Shown here in pieces: positions 11,709 through 21,161 of a DNA stretch of 64,000 nucleotides (position 1 is the stretch's first letter; each line of letters begins with the position of its first letter). A program made the translations under genes and the position numbers. Origin of the DNA: Streptomyces sp. NBC_01116 (GTDB lineage: Bacteria > Actinomycetota > Actinomycetes > Streptomycetales > Streptomycetaceae); contig NZ_CP108644.1 of the NCBI RefSeq assembly GCF_041435495.1, positions 6,061,501 through 6,125,500 of the forward strand. The letters run 5' to 3'. The notes under the pieces are model-generated. The model was not told the DNA's origin, ran no database searches, and worked only from the letters and a program-made list of their open reading frames with translations.

Positions 11709-12144
11709 GTGGGTCGCGGGGGTTTCGTGCATGTTTCTGGATGCACGGAGAACGTCTGCGGGCCGGGTCGTGCCGCGTACCGGGGAAGCCTTCCCCGCGT
11801 CCACGGGTGGGAAATCCGGCGCTGTGTTAACTACTCGGTCGTAGTCGACCGCCCGCCGGGAACCGCGGGACAGCTCTTGGGGGAGCCCGAAGCGCCTCCA
11901 CGGGTTCCGGGTACCCGCTCTGCGGCGCCACACGGCAGCCTTCCCTGTGACAGGGAGGTCCACAAGGCTGCGTACGGGGTGAAATCGGCCAAACCCCCAG
12001 GTGAGCGGAGTGACGGGGGATCACGGGCGGGGCGCGAGGTGCGTCTGTGGGGAGGCGCGCACCGGCTGCGCAGGGACCTCGCGCGCCGTCCGCGCGCCGT
12101 GGCAGGCCGCCACGGACGGCCGCTACCTTCAGGGGTGACGGAAG

Positions 12145-12166
12145 GGACGCACACCGTGGTGCGTCC
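12145..12166 (+). promoter_or_regulatory. Inverted repeat in the glgP leader
   Basis: GGACGCAC-accgtg-GTGCGTCC, a perfect 8-bp stem ending 36 bases before the glgP GTG and 26 bases before its ribosome site. Could be an operator or an RNA hairpin. Confidence 0.4.
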
Positions 12167-12202
12167 GCCCGGATGCGCAAGTCCCCTGTAAAGGTGGAGT
12201 AC

Positions 12203-14872
12203 GTGAAGGCCATTCGTCGATTCACCGTGCGTCCTGTCCTCCCCGAACCCCTCCGACCTCTCCACGACCTCGCGCACAACCTGCGCTGGTCGTGGCATAC
12301 CGAGACCCGTGAGCTCTTCCGGTCCGCCGACCCCGAGGGCTGGCGGCCCGCGGACGCCGACCCCGTACGCCTGCTCGGCTCGCTGTCCGCCGGGCGGCTC
12401 ACCGAACTGGCCGGGGACGAGGAGTACCTCGGCCGCCTCGCCGGGGCCTCCGCCGATCTGGCCGAATATCTGAACGGCCCCCGCTGGTACCAGGAGCAGC
12501 GGGCCGCCGGGGCGGAACTGCCCTCCGCCGTCGCCTACTTCTCACCCGAATTCGGCGTCACCGCGGCGCTGCCCCAGTACAGCGGCGGCCTCGGCATCCT
12601 GGCCGGCGACCACCTCAAGGCCGCCAGCGACCTCGGCGTCCCGCTCATCGGCGTCGGCCTGCTCTACCGGCACGGCTACTTCCGCCAGACCCTCTCGCGC
12701 GAGGGCTGGCAGCAGGAGCACTATCCGGTCCTCGACCCCAACGAACTCCCGCTCGACCTCGTCCGCGAGGCCGACGGCGCCCCCGCCCGGGTGATGCTCG
12801 CCCTGCCCGGCGGACGCTCGTTGCACGCCTGTATCTGGCTGGCCCGGGTCGGCCGGGTGCCGCTGCTCCTCCTCGACTCCGACGTCGAGGAGAACGCCCC
12901 GGGCGAACGCGACGTCACCGACCGGCTGTACGGCGGCGGCAGCGACCACCGTCTGCTCCAGGAGATGCTGCTCGGCATCGGCGGAGTGCGCGCGGTGCGC
13001 ACCTGGTGCCGGCTGACCGGCACGCCGGAGCCGGAGGTGTTCCACACCAACGAGGGCCACGCCGGCTTCCTCGGCCTGGAGCGCATCCGTGAACTGGCTT
13101 CCACCGGGCTTGACTTCGACGCCGCCCTGGAAGTGGTCCGGGCCGGGACGGTCTTCACCACCCACACCCCGGTGCCCGCCGGGATAGACCGTTTCGACCG
13201 GGGGCTCGTCGCCCGGCACTTCGGCGACGACGGCGAACTGCCCGGCGTCGGCGTCGAGAAGATCCTGCGGCTCGGCACAGAGACGTACCCCGGCGGTGAG
13301 CCGGAGCTGTTCAACATGGCGGTGATGGGCCTGCGGCTCGCCCAGCGCGCCAACGGCGTCTCCACCCTCCACGGGGCCGTCAGCCGGGAGATGTTCTCCG
13401 GTCTCTGGCCGGGCTTCGACCCCGCCGAGGTGCCGATCACCTCCGTCACCAACGGGGTCCACGCACCGACCTGGGTCGCCCCCGAGGTGTTCCGGCTCGG
13501 CGCGGGCCAGGTCGGCGAGGGCCGTGCCCACCAGGTGCCGGCGGGCGGCCCGGTGGACGACGAGGCCTCCTCGCGGAGCGGCACCCCGCGCCGCTGGGAC
13601 GCGGTGACCGGCATCGGCGACCAGGAGATCTGGGACCTGCGCCGGGACCTGCGCGGCCAGTTGGTCACCGAGGTTCGCCGCCGGCTGTACGCCTCCTGGC
13701 GCCGGCGCGGCGCGGGCACCGCCGAGCTGGGCTGGATCGACGGCGTCCTCGACCCGGACGTCCTGACGATCGGCTTCGCCCGGCGCGTCCCCTCGTACAA
13801 GCGGCTCACGCTGATGCTGCGCGACCGCGACCGGCTGCGGGCGCTGCTGCTGCACCCGACGCGCCCGATCCAGATCGTCGTCGCGGGCAAGGCCCACCCC
13901 GCCGACGACGGCGGAAAGCGGCTGGTGCAGGAGCTGGTGCGGTTCGCGGACGACGCGGGGGTCCGCCACCGCATCGTCTTCCTCCCGGACTACGGGATGG
14001 GCATGGCGCAGAAGCTCTACCCGGGCTGCGACGTCTGGCTCAACAACCCGCTGCGCCCGCTGGAGGCGTGCGGGACGAGCGGGATGAAGGCGGCGCTGAA
14101 CGGCTGCCTCAACCTGTCGGTGCGCGACGGCTGGTGGGACGAGTGGTTCGACCCGGACTTCGGCTGGGAGATCCCCACCGCCGACGGCTCGGCGATCGAC
14201 GAGGACCGCCGCGACGAGCTGGAGTCGAACGCCCTGTACGCGCTGATCGAGGACCGCGTCGCCCCGCGCTTCTACGACCGTGGGGCCGGGGGGCTGCCCG
14301 ACCGCTGGATCGAGATGGTCCGCTCCACGCTGGCCGACCTCGGGCCGAGGGTGCTCGCGGGGCGGATGGTGCGCGAGTACGTGGAGCGCCTGTACGCCCC
14401 TGCCGCACAGTCCCGGCGGGTCCTGGATCCGGGGGCCGCGCGGGACCTCGCCCAGTGGAAGGCCAAGGTCAGGGCGGCCTGGAGCGGGGTCTCCGTCGAC
14501 CATGTGGAGTCGGTGACCGACACCGCGGCGGGCGGCTCGGCGGAGCTCGGCGCCAGCCTGGCGCTGCGGGCGCGGATCGCGCTCGGCGGCCTGGACCCGG
14601 ACGACGTGGAGGTCCAGGTGGTCGCGGGCCGGGTCGATTCGGGCGACGCCATCGCGGACGCACAGACCTTCCCGCTGAAGCCGGCGGGCGGTCAGGACCT
14701 GGAGGACCGCTGGCTGTACGAGGGGCCGCTCGCGCTGGACCGGACGGGACCGTACGGCTACACCGTGCGCGTTCTGCCCGCCCATCCGCTGCTGGCCACC
14801 AGCGCCGAACTGGGCCTGGTCGCGCTGCCGGCCGAGGCGGCGGGGGAGGGCGCGGGCGTGCTGCTGCGCTGA
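12203..14872 (+). CDS. glgP: Alpha-glucan (glycogen/maltodextrin) phosphorylase
   Basis: 889 aa PLP-dependent phosphorylase releasing glucose 1-phosphate from alpha-1,4-glucan. The N-terminus (RRFTVRPVLPEPLRPLHDLA) is the DUF3417 cap of the actinobacterial/Thermotoga-type enzyme, followed by the GT35 fold. The PLP lysine is in GTSGMKAALNG at about residue 629. The GTG at 12203 is selected because GGTGGAG precedes it; longer frames run into the control region. The C-terminal 100 residues form a beta-rich extension. It diverges from glgE, so breakdown and synthesis of glucan share one control region. Confidence 0.94.
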   Translation: MKAIRRFTVRPVLPEPLRPLHDLAHNLRWSWHTETRELFRSADPEGWRPADADPVRLLGSLSAGRLTELAGDEEYLGRLAGASADLAEYLNGPRWYQEQRAAGAELPSAVAYFSPEFGVTAALPQYSGGLGILAGDHLKAASDLGVPLIGVGLLYRHGYFRQTLSREGWQQEHYPVLDPNELPLDLVREADGAPARVMLALPGGRSLHACIWLARVGRVPLLLLDSDVEENAPGERDVTDRLYGGGSDHRLLQEMLLGIGGVRAVRTWCRLTGTPEPEVFHTNEGHAGFLGLERIRELASTGLDFDAALEVVRAGTVFTTHTPVPAGIDRFDRGLVARHFGDDGELPGVGVEKILRLGTETYPGGEPELFNMAVMGLRLAQRANGVSTLHGAVSREMFSGLWPGFDPAEVPITSVTNGVHAPTWVAPEVFRLGAGQVGEGRAHQVPAGGPVDDEASSRSGTPRRWDAVTGIGDQEIWDLRRDLRGQLVTEVRRRLYASWRRRGAGTAELGWIDGVLDPDVLTIGFARRVPSYKRLTLMLRDRDRLRALLLHPTRPIQIVVAGKAHPADDGGKRLVQELVRFADDAGVRHRIVFLPDYGMGMAQKLYPGCDVWLNNPLRPLEACGTSGMKAALNGCLNLSVRDGWWDEWFDPDFGWEIPTADGSAIDEDRRDELESNALYALIEDRVAPRFYDRGAGGLPDRWIEMVRSTLADLGPRVLAGRMVREYVERLYAPAAQSRRVLDPGAARDLAQWKAKVRAAWSGVSVDHVESVTDTAAGGSAELGASLALRARIALGGLDPDDVEVQVVAGRVDSGDAIADAQTFPLKPAGGQDLEDRWLYEGPLALDRTGPYGYTVRVLPAHPLLATSAELGLVALPAEAAGEGAGVLLR

Positions 14873-14886
14873 GCGCGCGCCACGGC

Positions 14887-14925
14887 GAACGGCCCGGGAG
14901 GGGGCGAACCCCTCCCGGGCCGTTC
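14887..14925. terminator. Bidirectional terminator glgP / metalloprotease
   Basis: A perfect 17-bp stem (GAACGGCCCGGGAGGGG with its complement) and loop GCGAA lie between the convergent glgP and protease genes. Confidence 0.85.
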
Positions 14926-14961
14926 TCCGTGTGATCCCCGCGGGCCGGTGGGCCCGGTGGG

Positions 14962-17007
14962 TCAGAAGGTGAGCTTGAAGCTGTTGATCCGCCCGGTGTC
15001 CGAGCGGGCGATGTCCTGGACCTTCAGCTTCCAGACCCCGTTGGCCACCTCGGACGAGGCGTTGACCGTGTAGGTCGCCACCACGTCGTCCGCGGAGTCG
15101 CCGGAGGAGGAGTTCTTCAGCCGGTAGGCGGTGCCGTCCGGGGCCACCAGGTCGATGACCAGGTCGCCGCGCCAGGTGTGCGTGATGTTCACGTCCGCCT
15201 TGAGGGTGCTCGGCGCGTTGCCGGCCACACCGGAGACGGTGACCGCGCTGGTGACGGCGGCGCCGGCGTCCGGGATGGTCACCGCGGTGGTGTTCTCGAA
15301 CACCTTGCCGCCCGGGTCGGGGTTGCCGCCGCCGGGGCGGGCGCCCACGTTGACGCCGGCCCAGGCGTGGGCCACGGCCGCGTACTCGGGGCTGGTGGCC
15401 CCGTACAGCTCACCGGCGACCGCGAGCGTGCCGGTGCGGGCGGCGGCGTAGTTGGTCGTGGAGGTGAACTTCGTGGTGAGCGCCTTGAACCAGATCTGCA
15501 GCGCCTTGTCCCGGCCGATGCCGGTCACCGGGAGCCCGTCGGAGGTCGGCGAGTCGTAGTTGACGCCGTTGACGGTCTTGGCGCCGCTGCCCTCGGAGAG
15601 CAGGTAGAACCAGTGGTTCGCCGGGCCCGAGGAGTAGTGGACGTCGACGTTGCCGATGCCCGAGTACCAGGCGTCCTTGGACGAGCCGTCCTTGGACGGC
15701 TTGTCCATGTAGCGCAGCGGGGTGCCGTTGCCGTTGATGTCGATCTTCTCGCCGACCATGTAGTCGCCCGGGTCCTGGGTGGTGTTGGAGTAGAACTCCA
15801 CGCCCGCGGCGAAGATGTCGGAGGTGGCCTCGTTGAGGCCGCCGGACTCGCCGCTGTAGACCAGCTTGGCCGTGACCGAGGTCAGGCCGTGCGTCATCTC
15901 GTGGGCGGCCACGTCCAGGGAGGTCAGCGGCTTGACGTTGCCGCTGCCGTCGCCGTACGTCATGCAGAAGCAGCTGTCCTGCCAGAACGCGTTGACGTAG
16001 TTGTTGCCGTAGTGGACGCGGGAGTACGCGCCGACGCCGTCACCGCGGATGCCGGAGCGGCCGTGCACGGTCTTGTAGTAGTCCCACGTCTCGGCCGCGC
16101 CGTAGTGGGCGTCCGCGCCGGCCGTCTCGGCGTTCCGCGGAGTGCCGTCGCCCCAGACGTCGTCCGGGCCGGAGAACAGGGTGCCGGTGCCGGAGCTGCC
16201 CCGGTTCAGGTTGTACGTCTTGTGGTTGCCGCGCGTGGTGTCGGTCAGGGTGTACGAGGGCGCGGTGCCCAGGGTGACCTGGCCGTTGTACTGCGTGTTG
16301 CCCGTGCCGTTGTGGACGGCCTGCCACTCGTAGAGCTTCTCGCCGGAGGCGGCGTCCGTGAGGACGTGCAGCTCGTTCGGGGTGCCGTCGTGCTGGAGTC
16401 CGCCGACCACGGTCTCGTACGCGAGCCGCGGGGAGCCGCTGCCCAGCCACACGACCTTGCGCGGGGCGTTCTCCGCCTTCTTCGCCTTCGAGCCCTCGGC
16501 CTTCGCCGCGCCGAGCGCCTGCTTCTCGGCCGCTGCCGGGGCCACGTCGGCGGTGAGGCCGACGGCCTTCAGCTGCGCGCTGGTCGCCTTCGACGCCTTG
16601 GCCACGCCCTCGGTCGCTCCGGCCGCGGACTCCTTGACCACGAGGTCGCCGCCGAGGACGGGAAGCCCGTCCAGCGTGCGCTCGTAGCGGGTGTGCGTCG
16701 TGCCGTCGCGGTCCTGGACGACATCGCGGACCACGAGCTTCTCCGTGGACCCGAGACCGAGCTCCTTGGCGGTGGCCGCCTTGGTGGCGTTCGCCTCGCT
16801 GAGCAGCTCCGCGCGCTGGGCGGGGGAGAGCTTGGCGGGCAGGGCGCCCGGGTCGGCCTTCGTGCCGGCGGTGATGCCGCCGAGCGGGGCCGAGGAGGGG
16901 GCGGAGGTGGCGGTCGCGGCGCCGGACGGGATGGCGACGGCTATGAGGGCTGCTGCGGCTATCAGAGCGCCGGTCGCGGTGGCGCGACGGCTGGGCGTGG
17001 ATCTCAC
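14962..17007 (-). CDS. Secreted M4 (thermolysin-type) zinc metalloprotease with P-domain
   Basis: 681 aa. A signal peptide (RRATATGALIAAAALIAVA) is followed by an FTP/PepSY-type propeptide (about residues 50-215) that acts as inhibitor and chaperone. The catalytic domain has HEMTH at about residue 369 and the third zinc ligand in GGLNEATSD; the distal His lies in the VDVHYSSGPANHWFY region. The C-terminal roughly 110 residues (from about FENTTAVTIPD) form a proprotein-convertase P-domain, common in Streptomyces secreted proteases. The start is GTG with AAGGAG. It resembles griselysin-type neutral proteases and is a likely extracellular nutrient-scavenging enzyme. Confidence 0.93.
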   Translation of the reverse strand: MRSTPSRRATATGALIAAAALIAVAIPSGAATATSAPSSAPLGGITAGTKADPGALPAKLSPAQRAELLSEANATKAATAKELGLGSTEKLVVRDVVQDRDGTTHTRYERTLDGLPVLGGDLVVKESAAGATEGVAKASKATSAQLKAVGLTADVAPAAAEKQALGAAKAEGSKAKKAENAPRKVVWLGSGSPRLAYETVVGGLQHDGTPNELHVLTDAASGEKLYEWQAVHNGTGNTQYNGQVTLGTAPSYTLTDTTRGNHKTYNLNRGSSGTGTLFSGPDDVWGDGTPRNAETAGADAHYGAAETWDYYKTVHGRSGIRGDGVGAYSRVHYGNNYVNAFWQDSCFCMTYGDGSGNVKPLTSLDVAAHEMTHGLTSVTAKLVYSGESGGLNEATSDIFAAGVEFYSNTTQDPGDYMVGEKIDINGNGTPLRYMDKPSKDGSSKDAWYSGIGNVDVHYSSGPANHWFYLLSEGSGAKTVNGVNYDSPTSDGLPVTGIGRDKALQIWFKALTTKFTSTTNYAAARTGTLAVAGELYGATSPEYAAVAHAWAGVNVGARPGGGNPDPGGKVFENTTAVTIPDAGAAVTSAVTVSGVAGNAPSTLKADVNITHTWRGDLVIDLVAPDGTAYRLKNSSSGDSADDVVATYTVNASSEVANGVWKLKVQDIARSDTGRINSFKLTF

Positions 17008-17391
17008 GCGGACTCCTTCTGCGAGGGGGGTACCGGCGGCGCTGGACGAGCCGTCCGGACGGTGCAGGCGGTGCGCAGAACGGGGTGAAGAGTGTCAGCA
17101 GATGACCGCACCTGTCAGGACCGCGTCAACAAGTTGGCCGGTTTTCGTTCGTTGCTGGAAAGGTCATGTTCGTTAAGCGGACGTTTCGCCGATCATTGCC
17201 GCAGTGTTACCGGGGGTTGTGGAGCCCGGTATTCACAGGGTGGTCACAGGTTTCGTGCGCGAAGGGCACCGCGGCGTCGCGGGCGGGAAGGGGTGTGATG
17301 ACCGCCTGATGAGACAGCGTCGGGTTCTGGCCAGATTCACGCGCCGGAACGCGCCGACCCGTCAGACCGCGGCGCGCGGCGGACGTGGCGC
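17008..17391 (-). promoter_or_regulatory. Upstream region of the metalloprotease
   Basis: 384 bases with no supported gene. Read on the minus strand it holds, in order, a hairpin near the tetR end (17208-17231), copies of AACGAAC, and a promoter-like TTGACG (17124-17129) with GTCATC 17 bp further (17101-17106), about 95 bases before the protease GTG. Sequence here is less GC-rich than its surroundings. Confidence 0.45.
17208..17231 (-). terminator. Stem-loop after the TetR gene
   Basis: TACCGGG and CCCGGTA form a 7-bp stem with a 10-base loop, about 160 bases beyond the tetR stop. A weak terminator candidate that separates tetR from the protease. Confidence 0.35.
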
Positions 17392-17982
17392 TCAGCCGCT
17401 CGCGTCCGTCGGATACACCGCGTCCAGGAGGTCGCGTACGAAGCGGTCCACGTCGTCCAGCCCCGCCGCCGCGAGCGTGGCCGGGCCGTTCGTCAGCAGG
17501 TGCGGGATCGCCGCGTGCAGCGCGAGGGTGACGACGGCGGCCCGCTGCGGGGTGACGGGCAGTCCGGCGGAGCGCTGGGCCAGCTCCATGCCCACGAAGT
17601 CACCGCTCGCCATCGGGTCGAGGATGCCGGACAGCCAGGGGCGCCGGGTCGCCTCGGCCTGGAGCTCCAGCACCGCCAGCAGCCGGGAGCGGCCCGGCCC
17701 CGCGACGTTCTCCAGGAGTGAGCGGAAGAGGGCCGTCAGGCCCTCGCGGTCCGCCGGCCCCGGAGTCGAGGCCAGCCGCTCGGTGAGGGCGAGGTACTGC
17801 TCCAGGCACCGCTCCGCCGCCGCGCGGAGCACCGCGTCCCTGGTCGGGAAGTAGTTCTTGGCGGTGCCCGGCGGCACCTCGGCCGCCCGGTCCACGGCCC
17901 GGTGGGTCAGTCCGCGCCCGCCTTCCCCGGCCAGCACCTCCACGGCCGCGTCCCGCAGCCGGTCCCGCCGGTCCGGATTCAC
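17392..17982 (-). CDS. TetR/AcrR-family repressor
   Basis: 196 aa. The helix-turn-helix runs from RRDRLRDAAVEVLAGEG through GLTHRAVDRAAEVPPGTAKNYFPTRDAVL, a standard TetR N-terminus. The rest is a helical ligand-binding domain ending VYPTDASG. The GTG at 17982 has GAGGGAG upstream; longer frames run through the intergenic palindrome and monooxygenase gene and are rejected. It diverges from an FAD monooxygenase and the intergenic region contains the dyad ACCACA-GA-TGTGGT, the probable operator. The likely role is repression of the monooxygenase until an aromatic or polyketide-like ligand binds. The ligand is unknown. Confidence 0.87.
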   Translation of the reverse strand: MNPDRRDRLRDAAVEVLAGEGGRGLTHRAVDRAAEVPPGTAKNYFPTRDAVLRAAAERCLEQYLALTERLASTPGPADREGLTALFRSLLENVAGPGRSRLLAVLELQAEATRRPWLSGILDPMASGDFVGMELAQRSAGLPVTPQRAAVVTLALHAAIPHLLTNGPATLAAAGLDDVDRFVRDLLDAVYPTDASG

Positions 17983-18054
17983 GCGCGCTCCCTCGCTCCC
18001 GTACGGCTGCCGCCCCCCTCGGCCTGTCCTTGCCGATGCTACCCCAGCCGTGGT

Positions 18055-18068
18055 ACCACAGATGTGGT
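18055..18068. promoter_or_regulatory. Putative TetR operator
   Basis: A perfect inverted repeat ACCACA-GA-TGTGGT, 54 bases before the monooxygenase ATG and 73 before the tetR GTG. Its central position between divergent genes fits a shared operator. Confidence 0.55.
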
Positions 18069-18121
18069 GGTTCTCTGTGCGGCGCTCCTCCGTACGGTCC
18101 GAACGAGCTCGGGAGTACGAC

Positions 18122-19225
18122 ATGACAGGAACGGCGACCGTGGTGGGCGCGGGCATCGGCGGTCTGGCGACCGCGATCGGACTCCGCCGCGCGGGCTGGA
18201 CGGTCACGGTGCTGGAGCGGCGCGCCGAACTGGAGCGGTACGGCGGGGCCTTCGGTATCCACCCCACCGCGCAGTCCGCACTCGACAGGCTCGGCGTGGG
18301 CGAAGCGCTGCGCGACCACGCCGTGCCCTACCGCGACGCGCACATCCGCACCCCGGACGGGACGTCGATCGCCCGCCTCCCGCTGGAGCGCATCGAGCGC
18401 AAGGCGGGCCGCCCCGAACTCCTCATCCCCCGCTTCCGCCTGCTCGACGCCCTGGTCGCCGCCCTCGACACCTTCGGCGACGTCCCGCTCAAGCTCGGCG
18501 AGCGGGTCACCGACGTGGACGGCCTCGCCGCCGGACAGGACCTGGTGATCGGCGCCGACGGCATCCGCAGCGCCGTTCGCACCGCCCGCTTCGGCGACCG
18601 CAGCGGCCCGCGCGGGATCGGCACCGTCGCCTGGATCGGCACCGCCGACTTCGAGAGCCCGGTGCACGGCGAGACCTGGGGCAGCGGCCGGTTCTTCGGG
18701 ATGACCCCGGTCGAACCGGGCCGCACCAACTGGTACGCCACCGTCCCCGAGGCCACCACCGCCGAGGAGCTGCGCGCCGCCTTCGCCGGCTGGCACGACC
18801 CGGTCCCGCGCATCCTGGACGCCACCGACCCGGCCGCCTGGATCCGTTACGACATGCTCCACCTGTACCCGGCGCTGCCCAGCTTCGTCGCCGCTGCCGC
18901 TGCCGCCGACGCCCGGTCCGCGTCCCGTACCCCCGCCGGCGCCCGGCCCGCACCCGTCGCGCTGGTCGGCGACGCGGCCCATGCGATGACGCCCAACCTC
19001 GGCCAGGGCGCCTGTACCGCGATCCTCGACGCGGACGCCCTGAGCCGCGCGGTGGCCGCCGCACCCCCGGGTCCCGCGGGCGTCGCGGGGGCCCTGCGCG
19101 CCTACGACCGGGAGCGCCGCCGCAGCGCCCAGCGGACGGCCTTCGGCTCGCGGACCCTGCACCGCTTCATGAGCACGGAACGAACCCGGCTGCGGGACGC
19201 GGCGGTACGGCTGCTGCCGGGGTGA
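18122..19225 (+). CDS. FAD-dependent monooxygenase (PHBH-type)
   Basis: 367 aa class A flavoprotein monooxygenase. It has the N-terminal FAD dinucleotide motif VVGAGIGGLATAIGLRRAGW with VLERRAEL, the middle DG motif (LVIGADGIRSAVR) and the C-terminal FAD-ribityl motif LVGDAAHAMTPNLGQGA. These enzymes use NAD(P)H and O2 to hydroxylate or decarboxylatively hydroxylate aromatic rings. The ATG at 18122 follows GGGAG. It is a stand-alone gene controlled in all likelihood by the divergent TetR. Relatives include salicylate hydroxylase-like and antibiotic-modifying enzymes; the substrate cannot be read from sequence. Confidence 0.9.
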   Translation: MTGTATVVGAGIGGLATAIGLRRAGWTVTVLERRAELERYGGAFGIHPTAQSALDRLGVGEALRDHAVPYRDAHIRTPDGTSIARLPLERIERKAGRPELLIPRFRLLDALVAALDTFGDVPLKLGERVTDVDGLAAGQDLVIGADGIRSAVRTARFGDRSGPRGIGTVAWIGTADFESPVHGETWGSGRFFGMTPVEPGRTNWYATVPEATTAEELRAAFAGWHDPVPRILDATDPAAWIRYDMLHLYPALPSFVAAAAAADARSASRTPAGARPAPVALVGDAAHAMTPNLGQGACTAILDADALSRAVAAAPPGPAGVAGALRAYDRERRRSAQRTAFGSRTLHRFMSTERTRLRDAAVRLLPG

Positions 19226-19257
19226 CCCCCGGAGCACGCGTACGGTCGCCCGGGGGT
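19225..19257. terminator. Convergent terminator monooxygenase / ABC exporter
   Basis: ACCCCCGG and CCGGGGGT form an 8-bp stem (loop 17) starting at the last base of the monooxygenase stop codon and ending 23 bases before the facing exporter gene. Confidence 0.5.
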
Positions 19258-19280
19258 TCGGCCGTTCCTGCGGCTTCCCC

Positions 19281-21161
19281 TCAGGCCAGGCTGTCCTTCC
19301 ACGTCCGGTGCAGCCCCGCGAACCGCCCGGTCCCGCCGATCAGTTCCGCGGGTGCGCCGTCCTCCACGATCCGGCCGTGCTCCATCACCAGCACCCGGTC
19401 CGCGATCTCCACCGTGGAGAGCCGGTGGGCGATCACCACCGCCGTACGACCGTGCAGCACCGTGTCCATGGCCCGCTGCACGGCCCGCTCGCCGGGGACG
19501 TCCAGCGAGCTGGTCGCCTCGTCCAGGATCAGCACCGCCGGATTCGCCAGCAGGGCCCGGGCGAACGCGACCAACTGCCGCTGGCCCGCCGAGATGCGCC
19601 CGCCCCGCTTGCGCACGTCCGTGTCGTAGCCGTCCGGCAGGGCGGCGATGAAGTCGTGGGCGCCGATCGCCTTCGCGGCGTGCTCGATCTCCTCGCGGGT
19701 GGCGTCCGGGCGGCCGATCGCGATGTTCTCCGCGACCGTCCCGGAGAACAGGAACGCCTCCTGCGTCACCATCACCACGCCCCGCCGCAGCTCGGCGGTG
19801 TCCAGATCGCGCAGGTCGGTGCCGTCCAGCAGGACCCGGCCCTCGGTCGGGTCGTAGAAGCGGGCGAGCAGCTTCGCCAGCGTCGACTTGCCCGCGCCCG
19901 TCGACCCCACGACCGCCACCGTCCGGCCCGCCGGGATGTGCAGGTCGAAGGTGGGCAGCACCTCGCCGCCCGTACGGTAGGCGAACCGCACCCCGTCGAA
20001 CGTGACCTCCCGGCCCGGGAGGCCGCCCGGGCGCGGCGGCAGTTCCTTCGGCCGGTCGGTCTCCGGGACGTTCGGCGTCTGGGCCAGCAGGCCGGCGATC
20101 TTCGCCAGCGAAGCGGCCGCCGACTCGTAGGAGTTGAGGAACATCCCCAGCCGGTCGATCGGGTCGTACAGCCGGCGCAGATACAGCACCGCCGCCGCCA
20201 GCACCCCGAGCGCCAGCGTGCCGTCCGCCACCCGGTAGGCGCCCCAGAGGACCATCCCGGCCACCGCCGTGTTCGCGATCAGCCGCGAACCGATGACATA
20301 GCGGGCCATCTCCAGCATCGCGTCGCCGTTCGCCCGTTCGTGGCGGGTGTTCAGCGTGGTGAAGACGGCGTCGTTGCTCCGCTCGCGGCGGAACGCCTGG
20401 ACCGGGCGGATGCCGTTCATCGTCTCCGCGAACTTCACGATCACCGCCGCGATCGCCGTCGACCGGGCCGTGAACGCGACGGACGCCCGCCGCCGGTACA
20501 GGCGGACCATCAGATACAGCGGTACGAAGGAGAGCGTGGCGATCGCGCCGATCCCCAGGTCCAGCCAGAGCAGCACCAACGCGATCGACACGAACGACAG
20601 GACCACGCCGATCAGTTCCTGGAGCCCCTCGCTCAGCAGCTCCCGCAACGACTCCACATCCGTCGTGGAGCGCGAGATCAGCCGGCCCGAGGTGTAGCGC
20701 TCGTGGAAGTCGACGCTGAGCGCCTGCGCGTGCCGGAAGATCCGGCCGCGCAGATCGAGCAGCACGTCCTGGTTGATCCGCGCGGCCGCCCTGATGAAGG
20801 CGTACTGGAGGACGCCCGCGCCGACGGAGCACACCGCGTAGCCGATCGCGACCGCCACCAGCGGCCCGTAGTCGTGGTCCCGGAACGCCGGAACCCCGCT
20901 GTCGATGGCGTACGCCACCAGCAGCGGGCCCGCCTGCATCGCGACCTGCTGGATCAGCAGGAGCAGGGCCGACACCGCGACCCGGCCGCGCATCGGGGCC
21001 AGCAGCGAGAACAGCAGCGCCCTGGTCGCCCCGGGCGGCGCGGGCAGGTCGTCCTGGTCGAACGGGTCGTCGGCGCGCCCTCGCTCGGGCGCGGTCCGGC
21101 TCCTCGGCGGGCCGTCGTCGTCGGCGGCCGGGAGCGAGGCGTCGTCGGTGGTCGTGGTCAT
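19281..21161 (-). CDS. ABC exporter half-transporter, second subunit (consensus Walker B, degenerate signature)
   Basis: 626 aa, one transmembrane domain plus one nucleotide-binding domain. A hydrophilic acidic N-terminus of about 50 residues precedes six TM helices. The NBD has Walker A GSTGAGKS, Walker B LILDEATSSLD with the catalytic Glu, and the H-loop IAHRLST. Its signature is ISAGQRQ instead of LSGGQ. The ATG overlaps the stop of the upstream half-transporter (ATGA), so the two are made together. With that partner it forms one consensus and one degenerate ATP site, as in TM287/288 or BmrCD type heterodimers. Probable multidrug, lipid or natural-product exporter. Confidence 0.93.
   Translation of the reverse strand: MTTTTDDASLPAADDDGPPRSRTAPERGRADDPFDQDDLPAPPGATRALLFSLLAPMRGRVAVSALLLLIQQVAMQAGPLLVAYAIDSGVPAFRDHDYGPLVAVAIGYAVCSVGAGVLQYAFIRAAARINQDVLLDLRGRIFRHAQALSVDFHERYTSGRLISRSTTDVESLRELLSEGLQELIGVVLSFVSIALVLLWLDLGIGAIATLSFVPLYLMVRLYRRRASVAFTARSTAIAAVIVKFAETMNGIRPVQAFRRERSNDAVFTTLNTRHERANGDAMLEMARYVIGSRLIANTAVAGMVLWGAYRVADGTLALGVLAAAVLYLRRLYDPIDRLGMFLNSYESAAASLAKIAGLLAQTPNVPETDRPKELPPRPGGLPGREVTFDGVRFAYRTGGEVLPTFDLHIPAGRTVAVVGSTGAGKSTLAKLLARFYDPTEGRVLLDGTDLRDLDTAELRRGVVMVTQEAFLFSGTVAENIAIGRPDATREEIEHAAKAIGAHDFIAALPDGYDTDVRKRGGRISAGQRQLVAFARALLANPAVLILDEATSSLDVPGERAVQRAMDTVLHGRTAVVIAHRLSTVEIADRVLVMEHGRIVEDGAPAELIGGTGRFAGLHRTWKDSLA

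Larger units (their letters stand above)
11668..12202. promoter_or_regulatory. Divergent glgE/glgP control region
   Basis: 535 bases without a supported gene between divergent glgE and glgP. It holds an 11-bp tandem repeat (11687-11708), a stem GTGCAT-N8-ATGCAC (11727-11746), a near-perfect palindrome CGGGGAAGCCTTCCCCG (11781-11797), the dyad CGGTCG-TAGT-CGACCG (11836-11851) and a hairpin before glgP (12145-12166). The density of symmetric elements suggests regulator binding or structured leaders on both sides. No clear -10/-35 pair could be assigned. Confidence 0.5.
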
